A stretch of DNA of 64,000 bases from Methanomicrobium mobile BP (GCF_000711215.1 NZ_JOMF01000006.1:62001-126000), one strand, 5' to 3'. Positions 39,572 through 49,010 are shown, counted from the stretch's first letter. Made by a program: numbers and translations. The notes: generated from the sequence alone by a model not told the origin.

Positions 39572-40675
39572 TCAGCGGGAATTGTGTTTTCTTACCGCAT
39601 CCTCGATTGCCGCCATCGTCTTTACGCGTCCGTCTTCCTGAACGAAGAGATAGGACATGTCGGGGACTTTCATATTCAGCGCCTCGTCTATGGCATCGCT
39701 AAGGGTCTCTTTCGTGACCTTATCGCCGGGGAGCATGATGCCTGCGCCTATCTCTTCGATCTTCCTGCCGTTATTCCACTGCTCGGGATGATACGGGTCG
39801 ATAATCATCACAATCGGCTTTCCGAGGAAGAGTGATTCGTGAATCGAGGTAAGACCGCCGTGGAGGATGTTAACCCGCGATTGCGCCATATAGGTGAGAA
39901 TATCTTCCGTATAGCCGTGAGTTTTAAAGTTGCGGCTTTCGGCGGGCAGTCCCGGGGATGTGGAGAAGACCTCGAACTGATGGAAGGGGCGCTCGTTTGC
40001 GATCTCTTTCAGCATGCCGTACATGGGGATTTTGAACGGTTCGCCGCCGAAACTTGCAAAGATGATCTTTTTCTCGATTTTATAGTCCGAGAGTTTAGCA
40101 TCCATTATGGGGCCTACAAACTTGTATCTGGAGGCGTCCTCGCGCTTTATCTCCAGATTGTAGGCGCTTACCGTATTGGGATACGAAAAATCGGGAATTA
40201 TGATATTGTCGGGAAGTGTCAGGTATTTCTCGACGACGCTGCTCAAAATCTCCCAGTGCTTTGAATGCTCATCGTTTGCCGACGCGAATTTATTCTGATT
40301 CGTGATGAAAAGCGAAGGAATATCCTGTATCTTCGCCGCGAAAACCGCCGCATACATGGTATCCGCTATGAGAACGTCGATCTTCTTCTCGATTATGATT
40401 CTGCGTATATCGCGAAGGGAACGCGCAAGCGACAGAAGCACACCCTTCGACGACCAGACCGTCTTTGAAAGGCTGAAATATCCGGATTCGCCCTCCAAAA
40501 TGACCTCGCGGTATGTATCGAAAACAGTAAAACCCTGTTTGGAGATAAAATCCAGAGCCTTACCGTATGAGGCAAAATAGCATTTATGCCCGAATTTCTC
40601 CAGATACTTTGCAAGTTTCGTCGAACGCGAGGCATGCCCCAGCCCCTCGCCGCAGACTACAAATAACAATCTCAT
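39572..40675 (-). CDS. MurG-like glycosyltransferase (GT28 type)
   Basis: A 367-residue GT-B enzyme of the MJ1255/MurG-like group. It has the N-terminal GEGLGHASRSTKLAKYL, the interdomain strand IIFASFGGEPFKIP, and the donor-binding C-terminal LHGGLTSIHESLFLGKPIVMI and HPEQWNNGRKIEEIGAG. Such enzymes add an N-acetylhexosamine to a lipid carrier or lipid in archaeal surface glycan or lipid synthesis. It is isolated, with a long non-coding region on its 5' side. Confidence 0.78.
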   Translation of the reverse strand: MRLLFVVCGEGLGHASRSTKLAKYLEKFGHKCYFASYGKALDFISKQGFTVFDTYREVILEGESGYFSLSKTVWSSKGVLLSLARSLRDIRRIIIEKKIDVLIADTMYAAVFAAKIQDIPSLFITNQNKFASANDEHSKHWEILSSVVEKYLTLPDNIIIPDFSYPNTVSAYNLEIKREDASRYKFVGPIMDAKLSDYKIEKKIIFASFGGEPFKIPMYGMLKEIANERPFHQFEVFSTSPGLPAESRNFKTHGYTEDILTYMAQSRVNILHGGLTSIHESLFLGKPIVMIIDPYHPEQWNNGRKIEEIGAGIMLPGDKVTKETLSDAIDEALNMKVPDMSYLFVQEDGRVKTMAAIEDAVRKHNSR

Positions 40676-41011
40676 GTTACATCAACGATAAATCAACGGA
40701 TCCGGGATGCAAATATCAAAACCAATTCCTGCATGACGGTCCCGCAAACACGGCTTAACAAATATGAATTCGTAAATATGAATTCGTAACTACGGATTCA
40801 CAAACACGGTTCGGCAAACAGATATTAAACTGTTTCAGGTACTATTAACGCCTCAATTAAAAAAGGTTTTTAAACGCAAAATGTTTTTTCACGAATATTA
40901 CAACATAATAACATTAAATAAACCACATAAACCGCAATTTTCGGAAATAAATGATTCCCCTCGGGAGTCTAAAATGAAAGATTGTTTCATGCGGTTGCAA
41001 AATAAAAGATT

Positions 41012-41024
41012 ACTTATTTATAGA
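41012..41024 (+). promoter_or_regulatory. TATA box for chemoreceptor-cheW operon
   Basis: ACTTATTTATAGA is the clearest TATA-like element upstream of the chemoreceptor gene and follows an A-rich BRE-like stretch. Its distance implies a ~380-nt leader. Confidence 0.4.
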
Positions 41025-41246
41025 AATATGGATTAAATGTATCTCATTGAACATTGTGTTCATATATCTGACAACGCGATTTGATCAGATAAAATTCAGA
41101 CAGTTTACAACAGTTTACAGTAATCTGCAACCGTATACGACACGGAATGATGAAATACGCAGATATCGCCGGCATACAGAGATTACCTTTTATCCGGATT
41201 CGGTAATTCAGACGGCAACTTGCAGATATTTGCATGAATTATTATT

Positions 41247-41286
41247 CGGGTCTTACGACCGGATCCTCTGATATCCGTCGGACCCG
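41247..41286 (+). other. Imperfect hairpin in the chemoreceptor leader
   Basis: CGGGTC (41247-41252) pairs with GACCCG (41281-41286); inside, CGAC pairs with GTCG and GGAT with ATCC, leaving a small loop and two bulges: about 14 base pairs. It is ~140 nt before the ATG, in the probable long leader, and is not followed by a T-run, so it looks more like a leader structure than a terminator. Confidence 0.45.
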
Positions 41287-41423
41287 TTGAACAATCGCTT
41301 TTCATAAAACTCATCATGACGCGTCGGCAGCAACAAAGGTAAAGAGGCAAAAACGAAGATACCCAATACCCTACGCATACGATAACGCCGAAAACCGGAA
41401 ACTGCAGACTGGGTCTCGCAAAC

Positions 41424-43445
41424 ATGGGGAAAAAGATGACGTTAAAAGACATCACGAAAATACTTGAAAATGCTCTGATGGGCAACTACTCATTAAGAGT
41501 CAATGTCGATGATACTGAAGATGAATTAAAAGAACTTGCTGAAACCGTAAACACGGCAATAGAGTTTATTATAGACTCTAAACGAACCTGCGACAATGTT
41601 TCGATGATGATTCAGCAAAACCCCTATCCTATGATGCTTCTGGACAAGAACTTCATGCCTATCGATGTAAACATCGCATACGAGAAACTGATGGGATACA
41701 ACAAGGATCAGATTCTCTCAATGCAGGCATCGGACTACAAATCCAGACGTATCTCGGGCGACGACACACAAACTCTTTTCATAGCGGGTCACAATACGCA
41801 ATCCCTCGTCGAGATAACCTTTAAAGACGGCAAAAAACTCTTCGTCGAGCAGAGAGGCGTGCCGCTCATGGACTCGAACGGAAACGTGGACATGGGTCTC
41901 TTCGTCTTTAAAGACGTCACCACCGAAATCGTCGAAAAAGACGAGATTACTAAGCAACTGGAAAAAATCAAGGTCCTTCAGGCAAGATCCGAGGTAATTG
42001 TTCAGGATAACCCTATGCCCATACTTCTCTGCGACAAAACCTTCAATATTCGCGTTGTCAACAAGGCATACGCAGATCTCTCGGGCATAAGCAAAGACAG
42101 ACTTCTCAATATGACCCTTCACGACTTCGATGTCCTGAATACCGAAGGCGAGGGACTCAGAAAGGTCTTTGAGACAAAAACAAGAAGTTTCGGCACGGTC
42201 ACGGTTAAATTCCCCAACGGCGTCTTTATCCTCGAACAGTACGGTATTCCCGTACTCAGCGCAAAAGGCAATGTAAGCAACATTCTCATTGTCTACAACG
42301 ATGTCACCAAAGTACGCGCCAAGGAAAAAGAGATCGTTGACATGATGAACGAAGCCAAAGAGAAGGAAGAGATTCTCGAGGCAAGCATCGAAAACGTAAA
42401 CAAGGCAATCGAATGCTTAAGCAACGGCGACCTTACATGCAAACTCGCGGCAAAAGACGATGATCCGTTAAAAGACCTTAAAGCGAACTATAACAGTTCC
42501 ATGGCGGACTTCAGCGGCATTATAAAGAACGTGTTCACTGCAATGAATACCATTAACCAGAACATGAACGATGCCTCGAACGGTTCCGAAGGCATCGCAC
42601 ATGCTGCCGAGAATGTGGCTGTAAGAACACAGAATGCCGCAAAACTCTCGCGCAATCTCCTTGCGCAGATAGAGAACATCACACGTTCAATCTCCGACCT
42701 TTCGGCATCGAACGAGGAGATAGCAAGCACATCGCAGGAAGTTCTCGACCAGGCGAGAGATGTCTCGTCCATGGGTAAGAACGCCGAGCAGCTCGGAAGA
42801 GAGGCAACGGAGAAGATGAACTCCGTCGTTACCATCACAAACGACAGCGTCAACGAGATGGACGAACTCAACAAACAGCTTGTCCAGATCAATAGTGTAA
42901 TTAAGTTGATAAACGATATTACAAATCAGATTAACATGCTCGCGCTCAACGCTGCCATCGAAGCGGCACGCGCAGGTGAACACGGCAGAGGATTCGCGGT
43001 CGTTGCGGGTGAGGTCAAGAATCTTGCAACCGACGCCAAGAATGCAACCGCACAGATTGACAGGGTCGTAAACGGTATCCAGAAGACCAGCGAGAAGACG
43101 GTTGCGTCGATTAAGTCCGCAAACGCCCATGTGGTTTCGGGCGTAGAGAGTGTTAATGCGACAATAGATTCACTCAATAAGATTGTAAAAGGTGCCGAGT
43201 ATCTTACCAGCAACATGGGCGAGATAGCAAAAGCTATTGAGGATCAGGCGAATATTACAAATAATATAGTGGGAGACTGCGAGAAGAGCAGTGACCTTAC
43301 GCGCAACACCCAGGGCGAGATTGAAGGACTTGCTGGACTTTCGCAGGAGACGAGCGCATCCGTCCAGGAGATCAACAGCGCAATTCAGGAAGTCAACGGT
43401 CTTTCGAATGATCTTAAAGCGTCGCTGGATACACTTAAAATCTGA
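41424..43445 (+). CDS. Cytosolic PAS-domain methyl-accepting chemotaxis protein
   Basis: A 673-residue chemoreceptor with no transmembrane segment or signal peptide. Order: a short HAMP-like N-terminus (1-50), two PAS domains (~60-170, [19 protein letters not shown]; ~190-305, [17 protein letters not shown]), a HAMP-like linker ([20 protein letters not shown]), and the MA signalling hairpin with the tip [20 protein letters not shown]. It would sense an intracellular or diffusible signal (redox, ligand or cofactor bound by PAS) and act through CheW/CheA on the archaellum. It is followed at 15 nt by cheW. cheA is not in the window. An ATG 12 nt downstream of the chosen start is an alternative. 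Confidence 0.88.
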   Translation: MGKKMTLKDITKILENALMGNYSLRVNVDDTEDELKELAETVNTAIEFIIDSKRTCDNVSMMIQQNPYPMMLLDKNFMPIDVNIAYEKLMGYNKDQILSMQASDYKSRRISGDDTQTLFIAGHNTQSLVEITFKDGKKLFVEQRGVPLMDSNGNVDMGLFVFKDVTTEIVEKDEITKQLEKIKVLQARSEVIVQDNPMPILLCDKTFNIRVVNKAYADLSGISKDRLLNMTLHDFDVLNTEGEGLRKVFETKTRSFGTVTVKFPNGVFILEQYGIPVLSAKGNVSNILIVYNDVTKVRAKEKEIVDMMNEAKEKEEILEASIENVNKAIECLSNGDLTCKLAAKDDDPLKDLKANYNSSMADFSGIIKNVFTAMNTINQNMNDASNGSEGIAHAAENVAVRTQNAAKLSRNLLAQIENITRSISDLSASNEEIASTSQEVLDQARDVSSMGKNAEQLGREATEKMNSVVTITNDSVNEMDELNKQLVQINSVIKLINDITNQINMLALNAAIEAARAGEHGRGFAVVAGEVKNLATDAKNATAQIDRVVNGIQKTSEKTVASIKSANAHVVSGVESVNATIDSLNKIVKGAEYLTSNMGEIAKAIEDQANITNNIVGDCEKSSDLTRNTQGEIEGLAGLSQETSASVQEINSAIQEVNGLSNDLKASLDTLKI

Positions 43446-43460
43446 TAATGGAGTTGATTT

Positions 43461-43949
43461 ATGACAGTTATTGATATAGTTGAGTTTGAGATCGGAAATG
43501 AGCGTTACGCACTGGATATAACGCTTACACGTGAGATCGTTGAGATGGTGCCTATTACACCGGTTCCCAGAGCTCCGGCGCATATTGCGGGCATAATTAA
43601 TCTTCGCGGCGAGATTACAAACATAATTAATCTCAACAAGATTCTGGATCTTCCCGAGACGTCAAACAAGAACAGAGAGGATCAGAAGATTATTGTCCTC
43701 GTTCCCGAGGCAGCGGAAGGCTCGAATACGGGTATCATAGTCGACGATGTTCACGCCGTTCTTCAGATTACCGACGATGAGATCGATTCTATGAAAGGTC
43801 CTCTGTCCAACGAAGCCTATGTCAAGGGCGTTATCAAGATTGACGATAAGGAAGCCAGCGAAACCGAGACGGGAGAGAAGAAGCGCCTTATCGTATGGTT
43901 AGACGTGGGTCAGGTCCTTATAGATATTCTTGCGTCAACAAAGGCATAA
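43461..43949 (+). CDS. cheW: Chemotaxis coupling protein CheW
   Basis: A 162-residue SH3-like coupling protein linking chemoreceptors to the kinase CheA. It shows the family pattern EFEIGNERYALDITLTREIV, PRAPAHIAGIINLRGEI and VDDVHAVLQI. It is slightly longer than Escherichia CheW because of the ETETGEKKR insert near the end. It is immediately downstream of a soluble PAS receptor, so the pair probably forms a dedicated signalling unit. Confidence 0.92.
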   Translation: MTVIDIVEFEIGNERYALDITLTREIVEMVPITPVPRAPAHIAGIINLRGEITNIINLNKILDLPETSNKNREDQKIIVLVPEAAEGSNTGIIVDDVHAVLQITDDEIDSMKGPLSNEAYVKGVIKIDDKEASETETGEKKRLIVWLDVGQVLIDILASTKA

Positions 43950-44207
43950 ATCAGACAATCATATAATCAGATAATTAAGTCATAAAATCAACAATCTTTT
44001 TTTAGCATTTCAAACTTTTAAAGTCGTTATTTAGGCATCTCATATTTCATGTACTTTCTTTCACGGCATTAAACCGAAAAACTTCGGACGACAATCTATT
44101 ATAGATATATTCACAGATAGGTAAACAATTCACAGATACAGGTTGACGGCAGATTAACGGACATGTAAGGTTAACGGACAGATAAAGTTAACAGACAGGT
44201 AAAGAGG

Positions 44208-45023
44208 ATGGCAGATACCGATAAGAAACTGAAAGCGGCGGATATCGCCGAGATAAGCGGCATAAGCGAGAGAGAGGTCAAGAGTATCTCGGATGAGTTC
44301 GCAAGCATCATTCCGAGCCACACTCTCGGCAGAATTAAGATCTACGAAGAGAAAGCCGTGGATGTCATATCAAAGATAAACTCGCTTAAAAAGAGCGGAA
44401 CGGCAAGCGAGGATATCTTCACGCAGTTCGGCAAGGCTGCGCCGGCAAAGAAGAGCACAAAGGAGAGAATGACCGAGAGCCTGCGAAAGAATCAGGCGTC
44501 GCTGGGTGCAAGGGCGGCACACATCACAAAAGATTACGGCAACTCAATCCCGCCCGGCACAAAAACGAAGACTTCGACAAAGTCGTCCGGCACGGCAAAG
44601 TCCGCGGAAACGGCGGAACCTCCGTCCATGATAAGTATGGTCACCGATGCCGTCTCTACCGCCGAAAAACGTGTTAACCGACTTATCTCGCTTGCCGACA
44701 GCGCTCCCGACAGTGAGGTTGCCGATAAGATAGGGTCCGCGGAACTGAGGATATCAAAGCTTACACTCCGCATTGAAAAGATTGAGTCGGAGATTGCCGC
44801 GATGCAGAAGACTTCGGAGCGCAACATGAACGACATTAAGGAGATGCTGAGTTCTCTGGAGAAGCGCACCGATATCGCAAACGACTGGGTGAATTACTTT
44901 GAGAAGTCGCTTGACGAGTATAAAGCCTCTCAGGATGCCGTATGCAACAGTCTTAAGAAGTCGGTCGCCGATGCCGCAGCCGATATTGAAGAGCTTAAAA
45001 AGCCGTTCTGGAAGAGAAAGTAA
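44208..45023 (+). CDS. HTH-like N-terminus, coiled-coil protein of unknown function
   Basis: A 271-residue protein. Residues ~8-65 (KAADIAEISGISEREVKSI, TLGRIKIYEEKAVDVI) resemble a MerR-like winged helix-turn-helix. A Lys/Thr/Ser-rich linker follows, then ~130 residues of heptad-patterned coiled coil (KIGSAELRISKLTLRIEKIE, MNDIKEMLSSLEKRTD). No effector domain is visible. It lies 18 nt upstream of the YczE-like gene. Repeated GACAG-type direct repeats (ACAGATAGG, ACAGATACAGG, ACAGATAAAG, ACAGACAGG) sit just upstream at 44110-44200 and may be binding sites. A DNA-binding or chromosome-organising role is possible but unproven. Confidence 0.6.
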   Translation: MADTDKKLKAADIAEISGISEREVKSISDEFASIIPSHTLGRIKIYEEKAVDVISKINSLKKSGTASEDIFTQFGKAAPAKKSTKERMTESLRKNQASLGARAAHITKDYGNSIPPGTKTKTSTKSSGTAKSAETAEPPSMISMVTDAVSTAEKRVNRLISLADSAPDSEVADKIGSAELRISKLTLRIEKIESEIAAMQKTSERNMNDIKEMLSSLEKRTDIANDWVNYFEKSLDEYKASQDAVCNSLKKSVADAAADIEELKKPFWKRK

Positions 45024-45040
45024 TCGGGTAAGATATACAG

Positions 45041-45697
45041 ATGAGACTGCCGTCAAAGAAACTTCTCATACGCTACTGCATTTTTGTCGCGGGCTTATTC
45101 CTTATGGCAATCGGCATTGCACTCTCGGTGCGGGCGGATATGGGTATATCCCCCATATCTTCGCTGCCGTATGTCCTGAGTCTCGGCATGCCTATATCGC
45201 TGGGCCTGCTTACCATTATTCTGCATACGGGATTTTTGGCATGCGAGATTATCATCCTCAAAAGAGAGTTCTATCTGCTCTCCCTCCTCCAGATTCCCGT
45301 AACGATAGTCTTCGGCATGTTCATTGACGTTGCCTGCCTCCTCTGCTCATGGATAGTGCCGCAGGGCTACCTTATGCAGTGGGTCGTTCTTATCGCAAGC
45401 TGCATTATTCTCGCCATCGGCATATGCCTTCAGATAACGCCGCGTGTCTTCGTGATGGCATCCGAGGGTCTTATGCTTGCGGCATTTCAGAAATACAACA
45501 TACCTCTGGAGAGGACTAAGATAGCCATCGATGTTACGCTCGTTACGCTCGGCATCATCTATTCATTTGCGGCATTCTCGACGCTTCTTGGCATACGCGA
45601 GGGAACGGTTGCCTCCGCTGTTTTGATTGGACTTTTCGTGAAACAGTTCAAGAAGCCGGCGGAGAGGTTTGTGAAACGAGTGACTGGGAATGTCTGA
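45041..45697 (+). CDS. YczE/YyaS-family integral membrane protein
   Basis: A 218-residue protein with five or so membrane helices (FVAGLFLMAIGIALSV, GLLTIILHTGFLACEII, LQIPVTIVFGMFIDVACLL, WVVLIASCIILAIGICL, TLGIIYSFAAFSTLLGI) and the family's VRADMGISPISSLPYVLSL loop. The function is unknown; relatives are annotated as YitT/YczE-type transporters. Its last 45 codons are duplicated at 48304-48456, on the other side of the MBOAT/SGNH gene pair. Confidence 0.78.
   Translation: MRLPSKKLLIRYCIFVAGLFLMAIGIALSVRADMGISPISSLPYVLSLGMPISLGLLTIILHTGFLACEIIILKREFYLLSLLQIPVTIVFGMFIDVACLLCSWIVPQGYLMQWVVLIASCIILAIGICLQITPRVFVMASEGLMLAAFQKYNIPLERTKIAIDVTLVTLGIIYSFAAFSTLLGIREGTVASAVLIGLFVKQFKKPAERFVKRVTGNV
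45556..45697 (+). repeat. Direct repeat: 3' end of YczE-like gene (left copy)
   Basis: This ~140-nt segment, beginning at ATCTATTCATTTGCGGC and running to the stop codon, is about 90% identical to 48312-48456. The two flank the MBOAT/SGNH pair. The arrangement resembles the duplication of a gene 3' end seen when DNA integrates by recombination into that end, but no integrase is present. Confidence 0.75.
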
Positions 45698-45719
45698 AAA
45701 AGAGAAGTTTTTGGATTAT

Positions 45720-47174
45720 TCAAAATGCAAAGTATATGAACTCGGGTGTTTCGGGTGGTGAAAGAGCCAGTATCATTGTAATAAAAATTACAAGATAGAT
45801 TATCCAGTATCTCATCTTCTGCCTTGATACGATGTCAAGATAGTCAAAATAAAGGATCTCATGGACAAAGTCCGCAAATTTTTTGTTCAGCATCAAGATA
45901 AACAACGCAATCAGACCTATGACACCTGCGATAATTGCAAGCTCGGTCAATGATGAGACAGGTATTTTTGACGCGAATATTGCCTGCAGATAATATACCA
46001 GATTGTCAAAACTCTCTGCCCTGAAGATAAGCCAGCCAAAGAATACAAGAATCTGGGTAACAAGTATGCTGAAGAGGAGTCCGGCACCGGAGTTCAAAAA
46101 TCTGCTTTCGCAGAATAACTTATTCTCTCCGATAAAATACCTGTGAAGAGCCAGCAGTAATCCGTGGTAAGCACCCCAGAGAACAAAAGTCCATGCGGCG
46201 CCGTGCCATAATCCGCAGAGAAGCATTGAGGCAAAGAGGTTGAGATAGGTTCTTGTATGACCGCAACGGTTTCCGCCGAGAGGGATGTAGACATAGTCTT
46301 TTATGAATCGCGACAGTGTCATATGCCACTTGCGCCAGAAGAGTTGAATATTACTTGCCAGATACGGCATGTCAAAGTTTTCCGGAAGTTTGAATCCGAG
46401 TATTCGGGCGCAGCCTATCGCAATATGCGCATATCCTGAGAAATCACAGTAAATTTGAATGCCGAATGCGAATACAGCCAGTATCAGACCGAATGATGAA
46501 TATGACATCGGATTTGCAAATGCGGAATCTACAAAGGGGGCGAGATTGTCGGCAATGACCATCTTCTTGAATAGTCCCCAGACTATAAGCGTGACACCTG
46601 CCTGAAGATTATCTACGGTAATGGTGATTTTACTCTTCAGCTGCGGCAGGAACTCACTTGCCCTGACAATGGGTCCTGCGACAAGTTGGGGGAAGAAAGC
46701 TATAAACAGAGCATACTTATGGAATTTCGGCTCGGGTTCAAGGCGACCCAGATAAATATCAAAGACATAACTCAGTGCCTGGAATGTAAAGAACGATATG
46801 CCAACCGGCAGTGCTATGTTTAAGAGCGATATCTGCGCGGTTATGCCTATTGCCGCAAGGATTGAATTTATCGACTCGATTCCAAAGTCAATATACTTGA
46901 AGTATCCCAAGACCGCAAGAGGAATTAGGGTTCCGATGATCAGCCATATTTTTTTCTCCTTAACTGTATCGGAATTGAATACCCTGTATCCGCAGTAGTA
47001 TGACGTCAGTGTGACAAACGCAAGGAGCAGGACATGTATCGATCCCGAATACCAGTAGAAGAAGTAGCTTGCCGCAAGCAAAAGAGCATGCTGAAGGAGT
47101 TCTCTTCTGAGCAGTTCTGCCGAGATCAGAACTACAGTCAGAAATATGAAAAAATCAGGTGTAGTGAATAACAT
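45720..47174 (-). CDS. MBOAT-family O-acyltransferase (DltB/AlgI-like)
   Basis: A 484-residue polytopic membrane acyltransferase. It has ~10 hydrophobic helices, the PVGISFFTFQALSYVFDIY block, FPQLVAGPIVRASEFLPQL, WRKWHMTLSRFIKDYVYIPLGGNR, and the catalytic His in LLCGLWHGAAWTFVLWGAYHG. The family moves acyl or aminoacyl groups from a cytosolic carrier to an extracellular polymer, working with an SGNH-type partner, which here is the upstream gene that overlaps it by 20 nt. An ACP and an adenylating ligase lie 2-5 kb away, supporting a DltB-like role. Confidence 0.85.
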   Translation of the reverse strand: MLFTTPDFFIFLTVVLISAELLRRELLQHALLLAASYFFYWYSGSIHVLLLAFVTLTSYYCGYRVFNSDTVKEKKIWLIIGTLIPLAVLGYFKYIDFGIESINSILAAIGITAQISLLNIALPVGISFFTFQALSYVFDIYLGRLEPEPKFHKYALFIAFFPQLVAGPIVRASEFLPQLKSKITITVDNLQAGVTLIVWGLFKKMVIADNLAPFVDSAFANPMSYSSFGLILAVFAFGIQIYCDFSGYAHIAIGCARILGFKLPENFDMPYLASNIQLFWRKWHMTLSRFIKDYVYIPLGGNRCGHTRTYLNLFASMLLCGLWHGAAWTFVLWGAYHGLLLALHRYFIGENKLFCESRFLNSGAGLLFSILVTQILVFFGWLIFRAESFDNLVYYLQAIFASKIPVSSLTELAIIAGVIGLIALFILMLNKKFADFVHEILYFDYLDIVSRQKMRYWIIYLVIFITMILALSPPETPEFIYFAF

Positions 47175-48237
47175 CTTTCTCCACCTGCTCTATTATGAGA
47201 TCTGCTATACGAGGTGCAAGTTTTAGGGCACCGATATGTATGACATGATGAGAGTCACTAAAGCTATCTTCATCCAAACAGTGTTCAAAATCATACCATA
47301 CTGCACCGGTTTCATTGAGCAGATCATAATAATTAGCTCTCGATTCATCGGTTATTCTCTCAGAAAGCAACGGATGTAACGGCATATTGATGATAATTAC
47401 TGGTACTCCAGCATCTTGAAGAGTCTTAACATTATATATTAAAGCATCTTTATAACGCGTACTTTCATTTGTTACAACGGGACGGAAAATAAAATTAGGA
47501 TCATTTACCTGTGTTATTATTTTCTGGTCGTTTTTAACTGCTAATTTCCTGCTTTGTTCACCACCTAAGTAATCGAAACTATAATTCACTGATCCAGATG
47601 ATCCTGCAAATTTATAATCTATTGCTGATTTTAAATATCTCTTCTTTTCGAACTCATTAAATGGTGTAAAATACATCTTTTCTTCCGCATTGTAAAGAGG
47701 TAAACTGTCATTTCGTATATCCAATCGGGGATAAACAAGTTTTGTTCTATCAAAAAAGCGTCCATAATCTATTTTATCCATGACAGATCGATATGTTATC
47801 CCATATATGACCAATGACGGTTTTGCATCGATTATCTTTTGAATCTCCAAAGCTCTTTCAATAGGAAGGTCGCCACTTTCAGCCAGATTATATGTTGTAA
47901 TATTTGGGTAATCCATTTTGACGATACGATTTATCTCAGTCGGATACATGGACCAACCCACAATGCTTGAGCCTAAAAAAAATACGGCTGTTTCATTCTC
48001 CCCTACCTTTTGATCATAGAAATCATATAAATTAATTATCTGCTTAGTATCCTGCAGATATCCATCAACATTCGTCACGCAATAAAATCCCAGCAATAAA
48101 CTGGGACACAATATAACACTGATTATGACGCTGCATATGATTACTATATACACTGTGATAGACAGAGAGATAGAGCCTTTTGTTACATCAGTTTCTTCCC
48201 TAACGGTCTTATTAAGCAGATCCTCTATCTTCGGCAT
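47155..48237 (-). CDS. SGNH-type membrane-anchored protein (DltD/AlgJ-like)
   Basis: A 360-residue protein with one N-terminal membrane helix (TVYIVIICSVIISVILC) and an exterior domain with SGNH hydrolase marks: FFLGSSIVGWSMYPTEI holds block I, and FSDSHHVIHIGALKLA holds the D-x-x-H block. Such proteins accompany MBOAT acyltransferases and either transfer or remove the acyl group outside the cell. It is AT-rich in its first half compared with the flanking genes. A promoter element shared with the deacetylase operon lies 13 nt upstream of its ATG. Confidence 0.72.
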   Translation of the reverse strand: MPKIEDLLNKTVREETDVTKGSISLSITVYIVIICSVIISVILCPSLLLGFYCVTNVDGYLQDTKQIINLYDFYDQKVGENETAVFFLGSSIVGWSMYPTEINRIVKMDYPNITTYNLAESGDLPIERALEIQKIIDAKPSLVIYGITYRSVMDKIDYGRFFDRTKLVYPRLDIRNDSLPLYNAEEKMYFTPFNEFEKKRYLKSAIDYKFAGSSGSVNYSFDYLGGEQSRKLAVKNDQKIITQVNDPNFIFRPVVTNESTRYKDALIYNVKTLQDAGVPVIIINMPLHPLLSERITDESRANYYDLLNETGAVWYDFEHCLDEDSFSDSHHVIHIGALKLAPRIADLIIEQVEKDVIHYT

Positions 48238-48249
48238 AAATCAACTGTC

Positions 48250-48283
48250 AGAATACTTTGGTGTAAACATACATAAAAGATGT
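48250..48283 (-). promoter_or_regulatory. Promoter element shared with 54119-54152
   Basis: On the plus strand AGAATACTTTGG begins at 48250 and CATAAAAGATGT at 48272; the same two blocks, with the same 22-nt offset, lie at 54119 and 54141. Each is 9-13 nt upstream of a start codon (48237 and 54110). Read on the minus strand, CTTTTATG is placed like a TATA box with a short leader. Confidence 0.6.
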
Positions 48284-48303
48284 CCATTACTTCCAATCAA
48301 AAT

Positions 48304-48456
48304 ATGAAACCGATTTATTCCTTTGCGGCGTTCTCGACGCTTCTGGGCATACGCGAGGGAACGGTTGCCTCCGCTGTTTTGATCGGGCTTTTCGTGAAAC
48401 AGTTCAAGAAGCCGGCGGAGAGGTGGGTGAAAAGGGTGACGGAGAATGCAGGATGA
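48304..48456 (+). pseudogene. Duplicated 3' fragment of YczE-like gene
   Basis: A 50-codon open fragment starting at an ATG at 48304 and encoding YSFAAFSTLLGIREGTVASA and the rest of the C-terminus of the protein at 45041-45697, with several substitutions (for example W for F in PAERWVKRV). The upstream four-fifths of the gene are missing, and there is no clear ribosome-binding site, so it is a remnant rather than a working gene. It is the right-hand copy of the repeat flanking the MBOAT/SGNH pair. Confidence 0.8.
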
Positions 48457-48516
48457 GCAATTCCACTAGCATAAAATTCCCGACGGTCCGAATATTCCGC
48501 ACTTACATCTTTAAAT

Positions 48517-48536
48517 GATTTTCTTTGATGTTCTTT
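48517..48536 (+). promoter_or_regulatory. Candidate RHH operator, tandem 10-mers
   Basis: GATTTTCTTT followed directly by GATGTTCTTT: two 10-bp units one helical turn apart, 47 nt upstream of RHH copy 1. A perfect version (GATGTTCTTT twice) is at 54148-54167, 45 nt upstream of RHH copy 3. Tandem sites of this spacing suit cooperative binding by ribbon-helix-helix dimers. Confidence 0.45.
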
Positions 48537-48583
48537 GTTTTCCATCATAATATATCAATTTCAGATAACCTTATACAATAGAA

Positions 48584-48817
48584 ATGGTTAAGGAATTGAA
48601 ACAAGCGCAAACAACGGTCAAGATGTCGAAATCCATGAAGAAAGAGATCGACACGGCCGCGGAAAATCTCGGAATATCATCAATGGAATACATCAGACGT
48701 GCATGCCGCGAGAAACTGGATAACGATTCCAAGACTGCACAGGACCCGGATAATATCAAAAAGACTGTTCTGGAAGTCCTTGACGAAATAGGAATCAAAT
48801 ATCATATCAACAAATAA
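48584..48817 (+). CDS. Ribbon-helix-helix protein, copy 1
   Basis: A 77-residue small protein. The segment AQTTVKMSKSMKKEIDTAAE followed by LGISSMEYIRRACREKL has the strand-helix-helix pattern of a CopG/MetJ-type DNA-binding protein; the last 30 residues (DPDNIKKTVLEVLDEIGIKY) form an additional helix that could drive dimerisation. It differs from copies 2 and 3 at about ten positions. A TATA-like ATAATATATC lies about 30 nt before the ATG, implying leaderless transcription. It is not followed by a toxin gene, so an antitoxin role is not supported. Confidence 0.7.
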   Translation: MVKELKQAQTTVKMSKSMKKEIDTAAENLGISSMEYIRRACREKLDNDSKTAQDPDNIKKTVLEVLDEIGIKYHINK

Positions 48818-49010
48818 TCCTCACATGAAAATGTGAAAACTTTTTTTGCCGCATAACTTACGGAATGTGAGGATGATGCGCGTCTATTCCCTGAGATAAT
48901 CAGACCAATGCGGAAAGGAAAGATTTTCGCATAATATCAGCCCCATTTTATGACAGATGTTATATTACATATTAAAATATATTAAATCTGAATAATATTA
49001 TGGAATAGAA

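Larger units (their letters stand above)
40676..41423. other. 748-nt intergenic region upstream of the chemoreceptor gene
   Basis: No credible gene is seen here; the short frames within it lack ribosome-binding sites and coding character. It holds a 14-bp tandem duplication (AAATATGAATTCGT at 40760 and 40774), AT-rich DNA, a TATA box near 41014-41022 on the plus strand, and a long imperfect hairpin at 41247-41286. If transcription starts ~25 nt after the TATA box, the chemoreceptor mRNA has a leader of roughly 380 nt. Confidence 0.6.

Noticed and set aside
41047-41271. A 74-codon plus-strand frame in the chemoreceptor leader
   Set aside because: No ribosome-binding site, overlap with the leader hairpin, and residue composition unlike the neighbouring proteins.
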